From a virus, in IMG/VR virus record IMGVR_UViG_3300037963_002171, positions 1 through 64,000 of that record: 64,000 nucleotides of DNA. One strand, given 5' to 3'. The position numbers were made by a program, and so were the translations under genes. The notes under the pieces are model-generated. The model saw only the letters and a list, made by a program, of their open reading frames with translations, was not told the DNA's origin and made no database searches. Of this stretch, positions 1-10,237 are shown one piece after another (within the stretch, counting starts at the first letter, position 1; each line of letters starts with the position of its first letter).

Positions 1-3000
1 AAACGACCTTCTTCAGCATTATAACCCTCCACCTCTTCTGCTATATTTGAAAATATATGTCTATTAAATGTTTTAAAATGTCTTATATACGATATACCTT
101 GATAAGCACCAAACATAACCCACCAAAGAGGACCTGCAGATTCTTTAAATTTACTTTTTAATAAAGCGTTAAAAGCTTTTGATGTTTTTCTTCTTATAGT
201 ATTTAACTCTCTTCTGTAAATCATTTCTGATTTATCTATATCTCTAAGCATTTTTGCAACCTCCATCATCTCTTCGTTAAATGCATCTGGATTACCCCAT
301 AAATCCCCTGAAGTAACGTCTGCAATACTCTTATCACCTTTTCTAATTCTTAATTGAAGCTCTTTAAGGTTCTCTATGGCTTGTGGAGAAAGGTCTTTAT
401 TTCTTTTCATTATTAGGTTTATCCCCAAAATAGACTCTTTTGTTGCTAATATTTTAACAAGAGAGGTATAAAGTCTGTCTGCTGCAACAGTATCTAAATC
501 TTTTATAGCTTTAAAATTACCATCACCTTTTTCTATTAAGTCTTTAATAAACTCAATACCTTTTTTACCTTTGTATTTAGCTTCTATCTCAAGAGGTGTT
601 TCCCCATATGTGTTTTTCTTTAAGTATTTTCTTGTGTAACCTTTAACCTCTTCTAAATCTTGCACATACTTTTCGTATGCTTCTTCCATTTCTTTTTTGT
701 CTTTTTCACTTGCATTGTTATGATTAACAACACGACCCTCTCTCATATTTAAATAATCAGAAAAGTCTAATATATCTTTCTTTCTAAAGTATTGTTCATC
801 ATCTATAAGCATAAATAAGTCGGGTGAAATAGGAGAACCTTTTTCTTTTATATCTCTATACCCAGAATGATTATCATCTAAAAACATATATAAAGTTGGT
901 GTGTCTTTAGTTCTTGATTCCTCCTCAACCATATTAGATATAAATTGGTCTTCGCCTCTTAAAATACTTTCTTTAATTGGTGAAAGTAAAACATCTCCAT
1001 CCTTGCCCTTAATAGCTCTAAACAATACAGAAATGTTCTTTTCATTACTAGAAGCAATATCCATTTTGTAAATTAAACCAGGGAAAAGAGAAAGAAGCAT
1101 ATCTGCTTTTTCTTCAACAACAATATAGTTTCCATTTTTAGAAAGCCTTACACCATCTATAAAAGCAAAGTTTGATTGAGGTTCAGTAAGCATACTTGTT
1201 ATATCTCTCTGGTGTCCCCTGTAATTTAAGGAAACAAATTCTGCTACAGAATTTATATATTTAGGAGAAAGGTTTCCTGACTGTAAATCTTTTTCTGAAT
1301 TAACAATTTGATTAGAAGTTGCTTTTGTTATTTTGTCCTTTGCACTACCTTGTAGATATGGAAGCAACCTGTTAGCTCCATCGTGTTTATTAACCTCTAA
1401 ATCATATACATACAAAAAGTCTTGTATTGATTGTGGTAGTTTTGCAAAGTCTTTCTTTAATTGGTTCTTTGAAACAGAAGATAAAATATTCATATTAGGC
1501 TTAATATAAAACTCATCTATTTGTTGATTAACAGAAACATTAGGTAATACTATACCATTTTCTGTTAAGCTTAATATTGGACCATCATTAAAGTTTTTAT
1601 TTAAAGCATTATATCCTATAGCCTCATCTCTCTTAACAATAGAAAAATATTTATTTATAAAACTAAACTCTTCTGAAAACTTAACGGAGTTAATGTAACC
1701 AAGAACAATATCAAATCTTTTATGTAGTGGAATTTCACCATCTTGTATAATATTATACACGTCTTCCCCTAACAAATTGTTCAAAGATGTCCATAAGGTA
1801 CTATAATTATAAATTCCAGTTTTAGAAAGCCTAACAGAACGTATAATGCTTTCTAGCTTTCTAAGTTCTTTATTAGTATCAAACAGTCTAAATTTTTTCT
1901 TTTCACCAAAGGGCATTATCTTATTTATAATGGCATCATAACCACCAGTATAAGCAGTGTCAGTTCTTTTTAATGTGCTTGTTATTTCTATTAGTTTCTT
2001 TAAGTTTCTAGACACAAGACTTTCTTTAACGTCTATGTAATTAAGCAAAACTTCTGGACCTTTGTTAAACATTTCAGTGTATAAGTCTGCTGCTTTAAAT
2101 TTCTTTTTTACAGATATTAACCCAGAAACATTTACAAGACCTTGATTGGCTAAGCCTACTATATTATTTAGCATATCTTGTGCTTCAATATATGTTTGTG
2201 GTATACTATTGTCAAAGTTTACAAGCTTTCTTAACACCTCTTTTGCTGAGTTTATAGATTCATTATTAAAAGCATTAACAATGTTTCTCATCTCATCATA
2301 TTTCTTTCCTACCTTAACATCTTTAGATTTTTTTACATCAACATCATACTTTTCTTTAGCAATTCTTTTTAATATATCTGAATCAGAATCACCAGGAAAT
2401 CTTTCTTTCATTTCTGCATAAAGAACAAAGTCATCGCCAGTCATTATTTCAGCGGTCTTTTCAAAACTTAATCCCCTAGAAACAAGCTCAGACCAAATAG
2501 GGAATGTTGCCATATTCATATTTAACCTTGTAGCAAACCCTTTATTTAAATTGTCTAAGAAAGCATTTAACATAAGGGCTAAACTTTCTGTTGCCTTTCC
2601 GTTTTTGTCAGTATAACTTTCGCTTAAACCTAAATACTTTATATTAGTTAGGCTTATATAAGGAGTGCTAACATTATATGCACTTAATATTTTTTGTAAA
2701 TTATTAAAAGTTGCAGACACACCTATTAACTGTCCCACTTCTTTTGTATTTCTATACACCTTATGTCCACCCATTATAGTTCTATCGTCTACTATTTTTT
2801 GTGGACGTATAAAACCTTTGTCTTCTAGTTTTTTAATTGTATCTGAAAAACTATTGATATTAAATTCAGCAAAACTTTTAAACCTTTCATCTTTAAGAAA
2901 CTTTGTTAAGTCTTCAAACATTTGATTATATTCAAGTTCTATTGAATTCTTTTTTGGTTTTTTATAAATACCAAACATATGACCATTATCACCATCCATA

Positions 3001-6000
3001 TCAGAACCAAGAATATCAGAAACCTCAGAAGGTATTGTAACCATACTACCCTGTCCTTTATTAAAGCCTGCAATAGTAGTTACTACGGCATCTCCAATAG
3101 AATATGGGGTTCTTTGAAAAATTAAAGTGTCTCCTACCTCATAACCATGTTGTTTAGCAAAACTCTCACTCACTTCTATTTGAACATCTCCTTCTTCTCC
3201 AACCAAATATCCACCAGATAATCCTGATGACTCTGACAGCTTTTCAATTTGAGAACCATTGTGTATAGCAAAATCTGTAGACTGATGACCTATTCCCCCT
3301 GGAGCACGCATTTTTAATCCCTTCTTTCTTATTTGAGACAAGAATATATCTCTAACTGCACCATAAGTACCACTGTCCATACTTCCACTCTCTACCATGT
3401 CTTTCATAAATGGACCATAAGCCTCTGTGCTTATGTTTTCAGAAACCACATCTACTATTGATTCTAGTTTTTTACTTATATCGCTTTTACTTCCAACCAC
3501 TACTTTATTAAAAAAGTTTTGGTATTTTTTACCAAAAAAATCTACCATCTTAGTTATAAGAGCTTCTGCATCTTCTTTCATATTTACGTTAGAAAATAAA
3601 GCAAGAACTAATTGTTTGTTTATTGTAGACTCTCTAGACTTTTTGTCAAGCTCTGTTTGAACACCAAAGTAAGAACCATCTAAACCATATTGCGTGACAC
3701 CTTCAGAATCATTGTATTTAAATAAATTATCTTGGTTTTCATTTAACTTATCTACATTAACAACCCAATCGCCATCTTTGTTTTTGTTTACAACATCATC
3801 TAAATTTAAATATTTTTTATCCAAACCTTTAGACGCTCTTACACCATTAACTTTACTAGCTGATTTAAATGATATAACATTTACAACACCATCTCCTGTT
3901 ATTCTATCTCTTTCTTCTAGCATTTCTTTAAGAGGCTTGAAGTTAGGGTGTCTGTCTGCATACTCATCAGTTATAATAAAAACATTTGTTTTTAAATAAA
4001 AAGGATGTCTTACACCCACAGATTTTTCAAAAGTAGAGTTGTCTAAGTTTTGCCCATAATAAACAAACTTATAATGCTGTCCCACTTTTCTTAAACCACC
4101 ATATTTTTTAGCTATTTTTTTTGCAGTAGACAAAAGTATAAAGCTAGAAGCATCTGTTCTATTTAATTTTTTTCTTTCTATATCGTTAAGTAAGATGGGC
4201 TCAACTCTTATATCTTTATTATATGTTACGTGGCTAGCTATTGGACCTGTTCCCCTTTTGTTATAGTCTGTGAAAATATCTTGATTTGTTTTTCCAAAGT
4301 ATTGCATTGGCCCTATGTATAAATCTTTGGCATAATGTTTGTTTATAAAATTATTTACGCTTATTTGTTCTAACACCTCAGCTAAACGAGATAATCTATT
4401 AAAAGTATCTACAGGTATATCTTTTTTAGAAACCTTACCTTCTCTAAGATTTTTTATAATTTCTAAATTCTTTTCTGTTAAACCAATTTCTGATAACACA
4501 GAAGGTATTCCTGATTTATAACCACGTTGTCTTTGAACACTTAAAAGCAGGTCAGACATTTCTTGAATATCTTTATTCCTAGACTTTTTATCAAATCCAA
4601 GTTTTTCAGCTTCTAACCTTCCCTCCTCTAAACTTAAAAGTTCAGCGTTAAGAATATGTAGTTCTGTATTTTTTTCTCCAAAGTCTGAAATATTTTGACT
4701 ATATGTTTTTTCATTGTTGTTAATTGCATTAGCAATTAGACTTAATCTAAATACAGTTATTTGGTCAGGTGGTGTTTTACCTGGATTAAAACCTTTTCTT
4801 TTTCCATTTTTATATATAGTGCTACCAATAATAGGAACAACTCTCGGCCTTTGAGACTTACCATCTAACCATCTCTCAATAATTCTATTGCCTTTAAATA
4901 ATCTTTTAAGTTCTCTTTTGTTTTTTAATGAATCAGGGTTGGATTCATTTATCATTTCATCTAATTTATTTTGAAGTATATCTATTTGATTATGTTTAAT
5001 CAATAAAGCAGCAGACTCCCCATTAGGATATTCTATCTGAGTATCAAATTGTTGTTCTGAATACTTTTCAAATATACTACGAGATATTTCTCTTATAGTT
5101 TTATTTAACTTAGGTTTTGTTAAAAAGTTTCCTTTTTCTATACCCCACTTAAATATATTGCCACCTACAGTAACTTTGTTTACCTTAATAGCTATATGGG
5201 CAAAATCAGCAGAACCGCTTTCATTAGGTGTTGGATTAGCCATAGAAAAACGAATTAACTTTTCAATATTACTAACCTCTTCTTGACTAAACACTTTATA
5301 ACCAGATTCTCTGTGGTATTTTTTAAATTGATTTATATTAAAATCAATAACAGATTTTGCATATCTTTTTTTGTTTTCGTTTTCTTTAGAAGAAAAAGGA
5401 ATAACAGAAGAAGTCTTACCTTTGCTTTCTCTAAAGTTAAACATAGATGTTTCTTTTAATAACTCAAAAGCATTGTCTGAAACTATTTTTTCTACAGCTT
5501 GAGTATTGTATAAGCTTAAAACACTTACATCTTCTTTCATGTCTTCTGGTATTATATTGTCATATATAAACGCAGATACAATATTTTTTTTCTTTTGAAC
5601 AGACTCTGCCTGAGAAAGACCTTGCTTATCTATAGACATCATCTTTGAACGCAATCCATAGAATTGAGAGATTAATTTTAATCTACCAATTTTTTTAGGA
5701 CTATCTAATTGTTTTAAATCTTCTTTTGCTAAAACTAATTTTTTTCCTATTTCTTTTTCTATTTGTTGGTCTTGACTTTTTACACCCTTGCCTCTTATTT
5801 TTTTAGCAAGACTCATGCTTATATAGGTTTTCCCTTTGTTTTTACCAGAACCCTCAGTGTAAGTATAACCATAAAAGTTTTGTCTTTTTATTGATGAAAA
5901 CTCATGATGTATATCTTGCACAGCATTAAATGAACCATAACCATCTAAAGTGTTATAAGATGCATTTAAAAACCTCATAAACCTTGCTAGTATCTCTTGT

Positions 6001-9000
6001 TGAGGTGTTAAAGAAAAATCTTTTTTATCTAAAGAAGATATAAGATTGTTAATATCTTGTTCAAAATTTTCTAAACTTTTTACTTGTCCATTAGCAAGTC
6101 TTACAGATTGATGTATAGCTTTTGTTAAATCTTTTTCCTGAACATTTCTTCCCTGTATATTTCCCTGTAAAGAAATAAACTCTTTTCTAAAAGCAGAAAT
6201 AACTTTGCTTTCTTTATTTTTAGATTCTAAAACACCTTCTATAAAAGAACCATCAACATCATCATCATGCTGTTCTTTTACAAAATCTACACCAGACCCC
6301 TTTAGTGAATCACTTAAATATTTATTAGACCTTTCTTTATATGACTCGTATTCTTCGTTAGACCACCCATACTCTGTAGAACTACTAGGTCCAACCTTTG
6401 CAAGACGCCTAGCTTCTTTATCCATTTTACTTTTCATAGAAAGTTTATGGTCTCTTAATAGTTTTTTACCTGTAGCGTCTAATATGCCACCAGTTCTATA
6501 TTTTTCTAAATCTAAATTCTCGTCTTTTTCTAAAGCTTCATAGTATTCAGAAGTGTAATCTTTTACATCTGCATATTCTTCTGTAGTAAACAATTGATTT
6601 ATATTGCTTTTTTCAGCCATACCTTCTCTGTTAATCCTAAAATCAAACTTACCTTTTTTACCTTGTAGTTGATTATTGTAATCTTTCATTACCTCTGCAA
6701 GAACATCTTTCATAGTTAAAAACTCAGAGTTACCTGTATTTTCAAATATGTCTAAAGCTTCTTTCTTTGTTTTCTTTCCCTTAGCACTACTAAATAATTT
6801 TTTCATGCTACTTAAAACTCTACCTTTTAACTTTAAGTCAACAAGGTTTTCTATGTTTTGTTCGTCTTTAGATTTTGCTATTAAATCTACAACAGCCTCT
6901 TCTACAATATACCTTTGCTCTTCATCAGGTAGAATTTCATAACCTAATGCTTTTGCCTTGTCTATGGTATAAACAGAATAACCTTTAGGACCACCTTCTC
7001 CTTTCTCTCTCCATTTTTCATATGTTAGTATATCCTTACTGTCTCTAACTATATTTTGTAAGTAATATGTTTTATCTCCCTTTTTAAACTTAAGAGCAGG
7101 TGAGTATTTATATTTAGCGTTTGTAAAAACTTTTTGGCCAATAACCATATTTCTTAAAGCTTTAACCCAAGGCTTACTCCACTGACCCATAAGATACACG
7201 TGTGCTAACTCATGAAAAAGTGTTTCTTGTGTTGCTGTTCTTGAATTTAAAAACACAGACAATCCCTCTGCCATACCAGCATACCTTCTTCCACCTTCTG
7301 ATTTTGCAAAATGGTCAAACACAATTAAGTTAGCTCCCATTTTTTTTAATCTTTGTCTAAAAACTTCTTCTACACCAAAATGCCTTTGAGGTATTTTTTT
7401 ACCATACCTATCTTCTACTTTATATAAGTTTTTAACTTCAGATGTTGCTCCAAAAATAATTGTAGGTATAACACCCTCCTCTTTTGGAGGTTTCATTTTT
7501 TTAGTAGGCTTCTTTGTTGGTTTAGGGATTGTTCTTTTTTTTACCTTAATCTTATTTTTAATTTTATTTAATTTAGATGTAGGCGTAGAATCTTCTTTCC
7601 AAGCTTCATATTCTTGAATAGTTTGAGCAATTTTATTTGCAATACCAGGGTCCTTTCCCGAAAAAAATCCTTCAACCGTTTGTACTGGTTGAAACTTATC
7701 TGTATATAATAAACTATATGCAGAAACTAATTCAGCTTTTGATTTTCCTTCTGGATTTGCTAACGCATCTTCTGCTTTATATTTTTGTAATAACTGATTT
7801 CCGCTTGCCGTATTTTTAGCAGAATCTTTTATTTTCTGATTAATAAGTTTCTCACTCTTACCCTTCTTTCTCATAAGGTCAATAAAGGCTCTGTCTGTTT
7901 TTGATAAAGTTTTATCTAGGGCCGTAATTCTATCCGACTCAGGAGTTACTTTTTTATCTTGTTTAGGTTCAGTTTTTTCAGCTTTTTTTATCTCCTCTTC
8001 AGTTACTTCTTCTCTTAACTTTTTAAGTTTTATTTCTTCAGATTTTTTTTTATTCTTTTTATCCAACTCAGCTACAGCATCTTCTGCTTCTTGTAGATTA
8101 TCTTTCTTAACCTGAATCATAGCATCTTCATATCCTGCAATATCTTGATTTAATCCTTCTTTAGTTTTAGCTATTTCTTTATTAAGTATTTCTAACTCTT
8201 CTTTCTTTTGAGCTTCAGCATTTTTTGATGTAGTTTCTCTACTCTCAATTTTAGCTTTTTGTTCTTCAAACTTTTCTAACTGACTAGATAATTGTTCTTT
8301 TGTTTTAGCAACATAAAAAGCCAATCTACCATACTCTCTTAAATGACCAGGAGACATACCTGCTAAAGATGAGTTTGCATATGGTTCAAAAGCTTCTTGC
8401 ATTTCTGTTGCAAGATTTTTTATTTCTTTAGCCTGAGCTTCAGTTATTCTTTTTTCTGAAACTTCTCTTGCTAAATGCTGGTCCATTTGAGCAAAGTCTC
8501 CTTCTGTAACTACAGACAAAACAAAAGACTCTATTGCTTTTGCTTTCTTTACAACTAGTTGCTCGTCTGCTGTAAATTCACCACCTTCTTGACCCTCCAT
8601 TTCTGCTATCTTTTGTGAAGCTTGAGCAAATAAAAGTTGGCTATCAGTATCTTTACTAAAACCTGAAGCCTCTATTTGTCTATCTAATATTCTTTGACCA
8701 TCAGCTAAACTATTTATTACAACTGCACCAGCACCCATACCAAATCCAGCACCAAAAGAAATTACTCTAGTTTCAGCCATTTCAGGACTATTAAAATAAT
8801 CCCAATAACCCATAAACTCTTCTCCTTTTATTTCAGCTAGTCTTGTTCTAACTCTCCAGTCTTGATACACTTCTTGAAACTCTTCTAGTTTACCTTCTGA
8901 ATAAACAGTAGTACCACCACCTATTAAAAACTTAGCCACCTTATTTGCAAAACCTCCTCCCGCAACAAGCTTAACCCCCTTACCCATAAGAGCAGGCATA

Positions 9001-10232
9001 CCTCTAGTAAGTATACCGTATTGTAAAGCATTAATAAACCAATAGTTTTGATTATCTCTCCACACTTGAGAAGCAACAAAAGCTGATTGTTCAGGAGTTA
9101 ATCCCTCCATTGTTTTTGCCTCATGAAAAGCATCTGCAGCAATCATTACACCCTCTGAAGCTGATGATAACTGACCAGCACCAACAAAAGAACCAACACC
9201 TTTTAATGTTGGATTAAACCTGCTTCCATAAAACATTTGACCCACTTGCTTTGTTCTTTGCCCAAATTGACTTTTAACTACAGGGTCAACTAGCTTCTTG
9301 CCAACACCCATCACTCTTCCAGCACCTGGAACTCCTTTTACTAATTTAACAGCACCAGGCAAAGCTCTGGCTCCCATTGCTGCACCAGCAACACCTGTTC
9401 CTATAAACATAAATATATTAGGTATTTGTTCAGCAACATCTGTAAGCCAAAAATCCCAAGATGCCATTTGAGAATAGTCAATAGTTAATTCTCCATTTTC
9501 ATCTTTTTTAACAAAGTCTCCGTGTTTTAATCTTTTTTGTTTTTTTATTGTTTCATTCCAACTTCGCATTTCTGTTCCTGTTTCTCTCCAAATATTTGCT
9601 ATACTAGAAGATAAGTCTATACCAGTTATGCTTTTATATGCATTTGAAACCTTTGCAACATCACCCACTACAGGAATCTTTCCAGCCACTGAAGATGCAA
9701 CTGCTTCTTCTTCTTTTCCCATTTCTGTGTATCCTGTTAATTCTTTCATCCAATCTATAGCATTTGCTCCACTTACTAACATGTTACCTACACCAGAAGC
9801 TATAGCTCCTCCAAACTTTTCTAAAGCATTATAGTTTTTATAAGGAAGATAAGAATCTCTTGCTGCAATTAAAACTGCATTGCTAATAGGTTTGTTTAAA
9901 CCTAAAGCATCTAAGTTTTTATTTGTCTTGTCCATAAAGGCACTATAGTCATCTTCTGGAGATGTAAAGATATTCTGTTTATCATATCCTTCCATTATAT
10001 CAATCTTGTCAAAAACATCTTGGTCTACAAAGCCATATTGTTTGTCGTCTCCTGGACTTACAGAAGGTTGAACAGGGGTGTCCATTGAGGGTGTAGAAAT
10101 AACTTCTTGTGAAGGTATGTTAGATACATTAATATTTTGTTCAGGTATTTCCTGAGTTAAACCCTCGTCGTACAAATTTATATCTGTTTTTAAGTCGCTT
10201 TTGACTTTATTTATATTTGTTGATATTGGCAT
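1..10232 (-). CDS. Giant virion protein with zincin and RNA-polymerase-like DxDGD domains; 3' end lies outside the window
   Basis: The frame is open from the ATG at 10232 to the window edge, giving at least 3410 residues. An N-terminal region has Gly/Ala-rich hydrophobic stretches (about residues 170-240), followed by a Lys/Glu-rich coiled coil (about 600-800). HELAH (residues 1007-1011, bases 7200-7214) is a zincin metallopeptidase motif, and EEAVVD at 1111-1116 could supply the third zinc ligand. DMDGD (2411-2415, bases 2988-3002) follows a segment with RTPYSIGD, a GF-containing strand and IPSEVSDILGS. That order matches the catalytic double-psi barrel of the giant RNA polymerases of crAss-like and related phages. 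It is last in a run of cargo or ejection genes, 5 nt after its neighbour, so it is probably packaged and injected. The motifs are seen directly; polymerase activity is inferred. Confidence 0.72.
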   Translation of the reverse strand, partial: MPISTNINKVKSDLKTDINLYDEGLTQEIPEQNINVSNIPSQEVISTPSMDTPVQPSVSPGDDKQYGFVDQDVFDKIDIMEGYDKQNIFTSPEDDYSAFMDKTNKNLDALGLNKPISNAVLIAARDSYLPYKNYNALEKFGGAIASGVGNMLVSGANAIDWMKELTGYTEMGKEEEAVASSVAGKIPVVGDVAKVSNAYKSITGIDLSSSIANIWRETGTEMRSWNETIKKQKRLKHGDFVKKDENGELTIDYSQMASWDFWLTDVAEQIPNIFMFIGTGVAGAAMGARALPGAVKLVKGVPGAGRVMGVGKKLVDPVVKSQFGQRTKQVGQMFYGSRFNPTLKGVGSFVGAGQLSSASEGVMIAADAFHEAKTMEGLTPEQSAFVASQVWRDNQNYWFINALQYGILTRGMPALMGKGVKLVAGGGFANKVAKFLIGGGTTVYSEGKLEEFQEVYQDWRVRTRLAEIKGEEFMGYWDYFNSPEMAETRVISFGAGFGMGAGAVVINSLADGQRILDRQIEASGFSKDTDSQLLFAQASQKIAEMEGQEGGEFTADEQLVVKKAKAIESFVLSVVTEGDFAQMDQHLAREVSEKRITEAQAKEIKNLATEMQEAFEPYANSSLAGMSPGHLREYGRLAFYVAKTKEQLSSQLEKFEEQKAKIESRETTSKNAEAQKKEELEILNKEIAKTKEGLNQDIAGYEDAMIQVKKDNLQEAEDAVAELDKKNKKKSEEIKLKKLREEVTEEEIKKAEKTEPKQDKKVTPESDRITALDKTLSKTDRAFIDLMRKKGKSEKLINQKIKDSAKNTASGNQLLQKYKAEDALANPEGKSKAELVSAYSLLYTDKFQPVQTVEGFFSGKDPGIANKIAQTIQEYEAWKEDSTPTSKLNKIKNKIKVKKRTIPKPTKKPTKKMKPPKEEGVIPTIIFGATSEVKNLYKVEDRYGKKIPQRHFGVEEVFRQRLKKMGANLIVFDHFAKSEGGRRYAGMAEGLSVFLNSRTATQETLFHELAHVYLMGQWSKPWVKALRNMVIGQKVFTNAKYKYSPALKFKKGDKTYYLQNIVRDSKDILTYEKWREKGEGGPKGYSVYTIDKAKALGYEILPDEEQRYIVEEAVVDLIAKSKDEQNIENLVDLKLKGRVLSSMKKLFSSAKGKKTKKEALDIFENTGNSEFLTMKDVLAEVMKDYNNQLQGKKGKFDFRINREGMAEKSNINQLFTTEEYADVKDYTSEYYEALEKDENLDLEKYRTGGILDATGKKLLRDHKLSMKSKMDKEARRLAKVGPSSSTEYGWSNEEYESYKERSNKYLSDSLKGSGVDFVKEQHDDDVDGSFIEGVLESKNKESKVISAFRKEFISLQGNIQGRNVQEKDLTKAIHQSVRLANGQVKSLENFEQDINNLISSLDKKDFSLTPQQEILARFMRFLNASYNTLDGYGSFNAVQDIHHEFSSIKRQNFYGYTYTEGSGKNKGKTYISMSLAKKIRGKGVKSQDQQIEKEIGKKLVLAKEDLKQLDSPKKIGRLKLISQFYGLRSKMMSIDKQGLSQAESVQKKKNIVSAFIYDNIIPEDMKEDVSVLSLYNTQAVEKIVSDNAFELLKETSMFNFRESKGKTSSVIPFSSKENENKKRYAKSVIDFNINQFKKYHRESGYKVFSQEEVSNIEKLIRFSMANPTPNESGSADFAHIAIKVNKVTVGGNIFKWGIEKGNFLTKPKLNKTIREISRSIFEKYSEQQFDTQIEYPNGESAALLIKHNQIDILQNKLDEMINESNPDSLKNKRELKRLFKGNRIIERWLDGKSQRPRVVPIIGSTIYKNGKRKGFNPGKTPPDQITVFRLSLIANAINNNEKTYSQNISDFGEKNTELHILNAELLSLEEGRLEAEKLGFDKKSRNKDIQEMSDLLLSVQRQRGYKSGIPSVLSEIGLTEKNLEIIKNLREGKVSKKDIPVDTFNRLSRLAEVLEQISVNNFINKHYAKDLYIGPMQYFGKTNQDIFTDYNKRGTGPIASHVTYNKDIRVEPILLNDIERKKLNRTDASSFILLSTAKKIAKKYGGLRKVGQHYKFVYYGQNLDNSTFEKSVGVRHPFYLKTNVFIITDEYADRHPNFKPLKEMLEERDRITGDGVVNVISFKSASKVNGVRASKGLDKKYLNLDDVVNKNKDGDWVVNVDKLNENQDNLFKYNDSEGVTQYGLDGSYFGVQTELDKKSRESTINKQLVLALFSNVNMKEDAEALITKMVDFFGKKYQNFFNKVVVGSKSDISKKLESIVDVVSENISTEAYGPFMKDMVESGSMDSGTYGAVRDIFLSQIRKKGLKMRAPGGIGHQSTDFAIHNGSQIEKLSESSGLSGGYLVGEEGDVQIEVSESFAKQHGYEVGDTLIFQRTPYSIGDAVVTTIAGFNKGQGSMVTIPSEVSDILGSDMDGDNGHMFGIYKKPKKNSIELEYNQMFEDLTKFLKDERFKSFAEFNINSFSDTIKKLEDKGFIRPQKIVDDRTIMGGHKVYRNTKEVGQLIGVSATFNNLQKILSAYNVSTPYISLTNIKYLGLSESYTDKNGKATESLALMLNAFLDNLNKGFATRLNMNMATFPIWSELVSRGLSFEKTAEIMTGDDFVLYAEMKERFPGDSDSDILKRIAKEKYDVDVKKSKDVKVGKKYDEMRNIVNAFNNESINSAKEVLRKLVNFDNSIPQTYIEAQDMLNNIVGLANQGLVNVSGLISVKKKFKAADLYTEMFNKGPEVLLNYIDVKESLVSRNLKKLIEITSTLKRTDTAYTGGYDAIINKIMPFGEKKKFRLFDTNKELRKLESIIRSVRLSKTGIYNYSTLWTSLNNLLGEDVYNIIQDGEIPLHKRFDIVLGYINSVKFSEEFSFINKYFSIVKRDEAIGYNALNKNFNDGPILSLTENGIVLPNVSVNQQIDEFYIKPNMNILSSVSKNQLKKDFAKLPQSIQDFLYVYDLEVNKHDGANRLLPYLQGSAKDKITKATSNQIVNSEKDLQSGNLSPKYINSVAEFVSLNYRGHQRDITSMLTEPQSNFAFIDGVRLSKNGNYIVVEEKADMLLSLFPGLIYKMDIASSNEKNISVLFRAIKGKDGDVLLSPIKESILRGEDQFISNMVEEESRTKDTPTLYMFLDDNHSGYRDIKEKGSPISPDLFMLIDDEQYFRKKDILDFSDYLNMREGRVVNHNNASEKDKKEMEEAYEKYVQDLEEVKGYTRKYLKKNTYGETPLEIEAKYKGKKGIEFIKDLIEKGDGNFKAIKDLDTVAADRLYTSLVKILATKESILGINLIMKRNKDLSPQAIENLKELQLRIRKGDKSIADVTSGDLWGNPDAFNEEMMEVAKMLRDIDKSEMIYRRELNTIRRKTSKAFNALLKSKFKESAGPLWWVMFGAYQGISYIRHFKTFNRHIFSNIAEEVEGYNAEEGR

Positions 10233-10237
10233 ATTAG

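Noticed and set aside
2146-9834. Several 60-110-codon rightward frames opposite the giant gene
   Set aside because: They lie antisense within one uninterrupted 3410-codon frame and are Ser/Phe/Leu-rich, as expected for the complement of AT-rich coding DNA.
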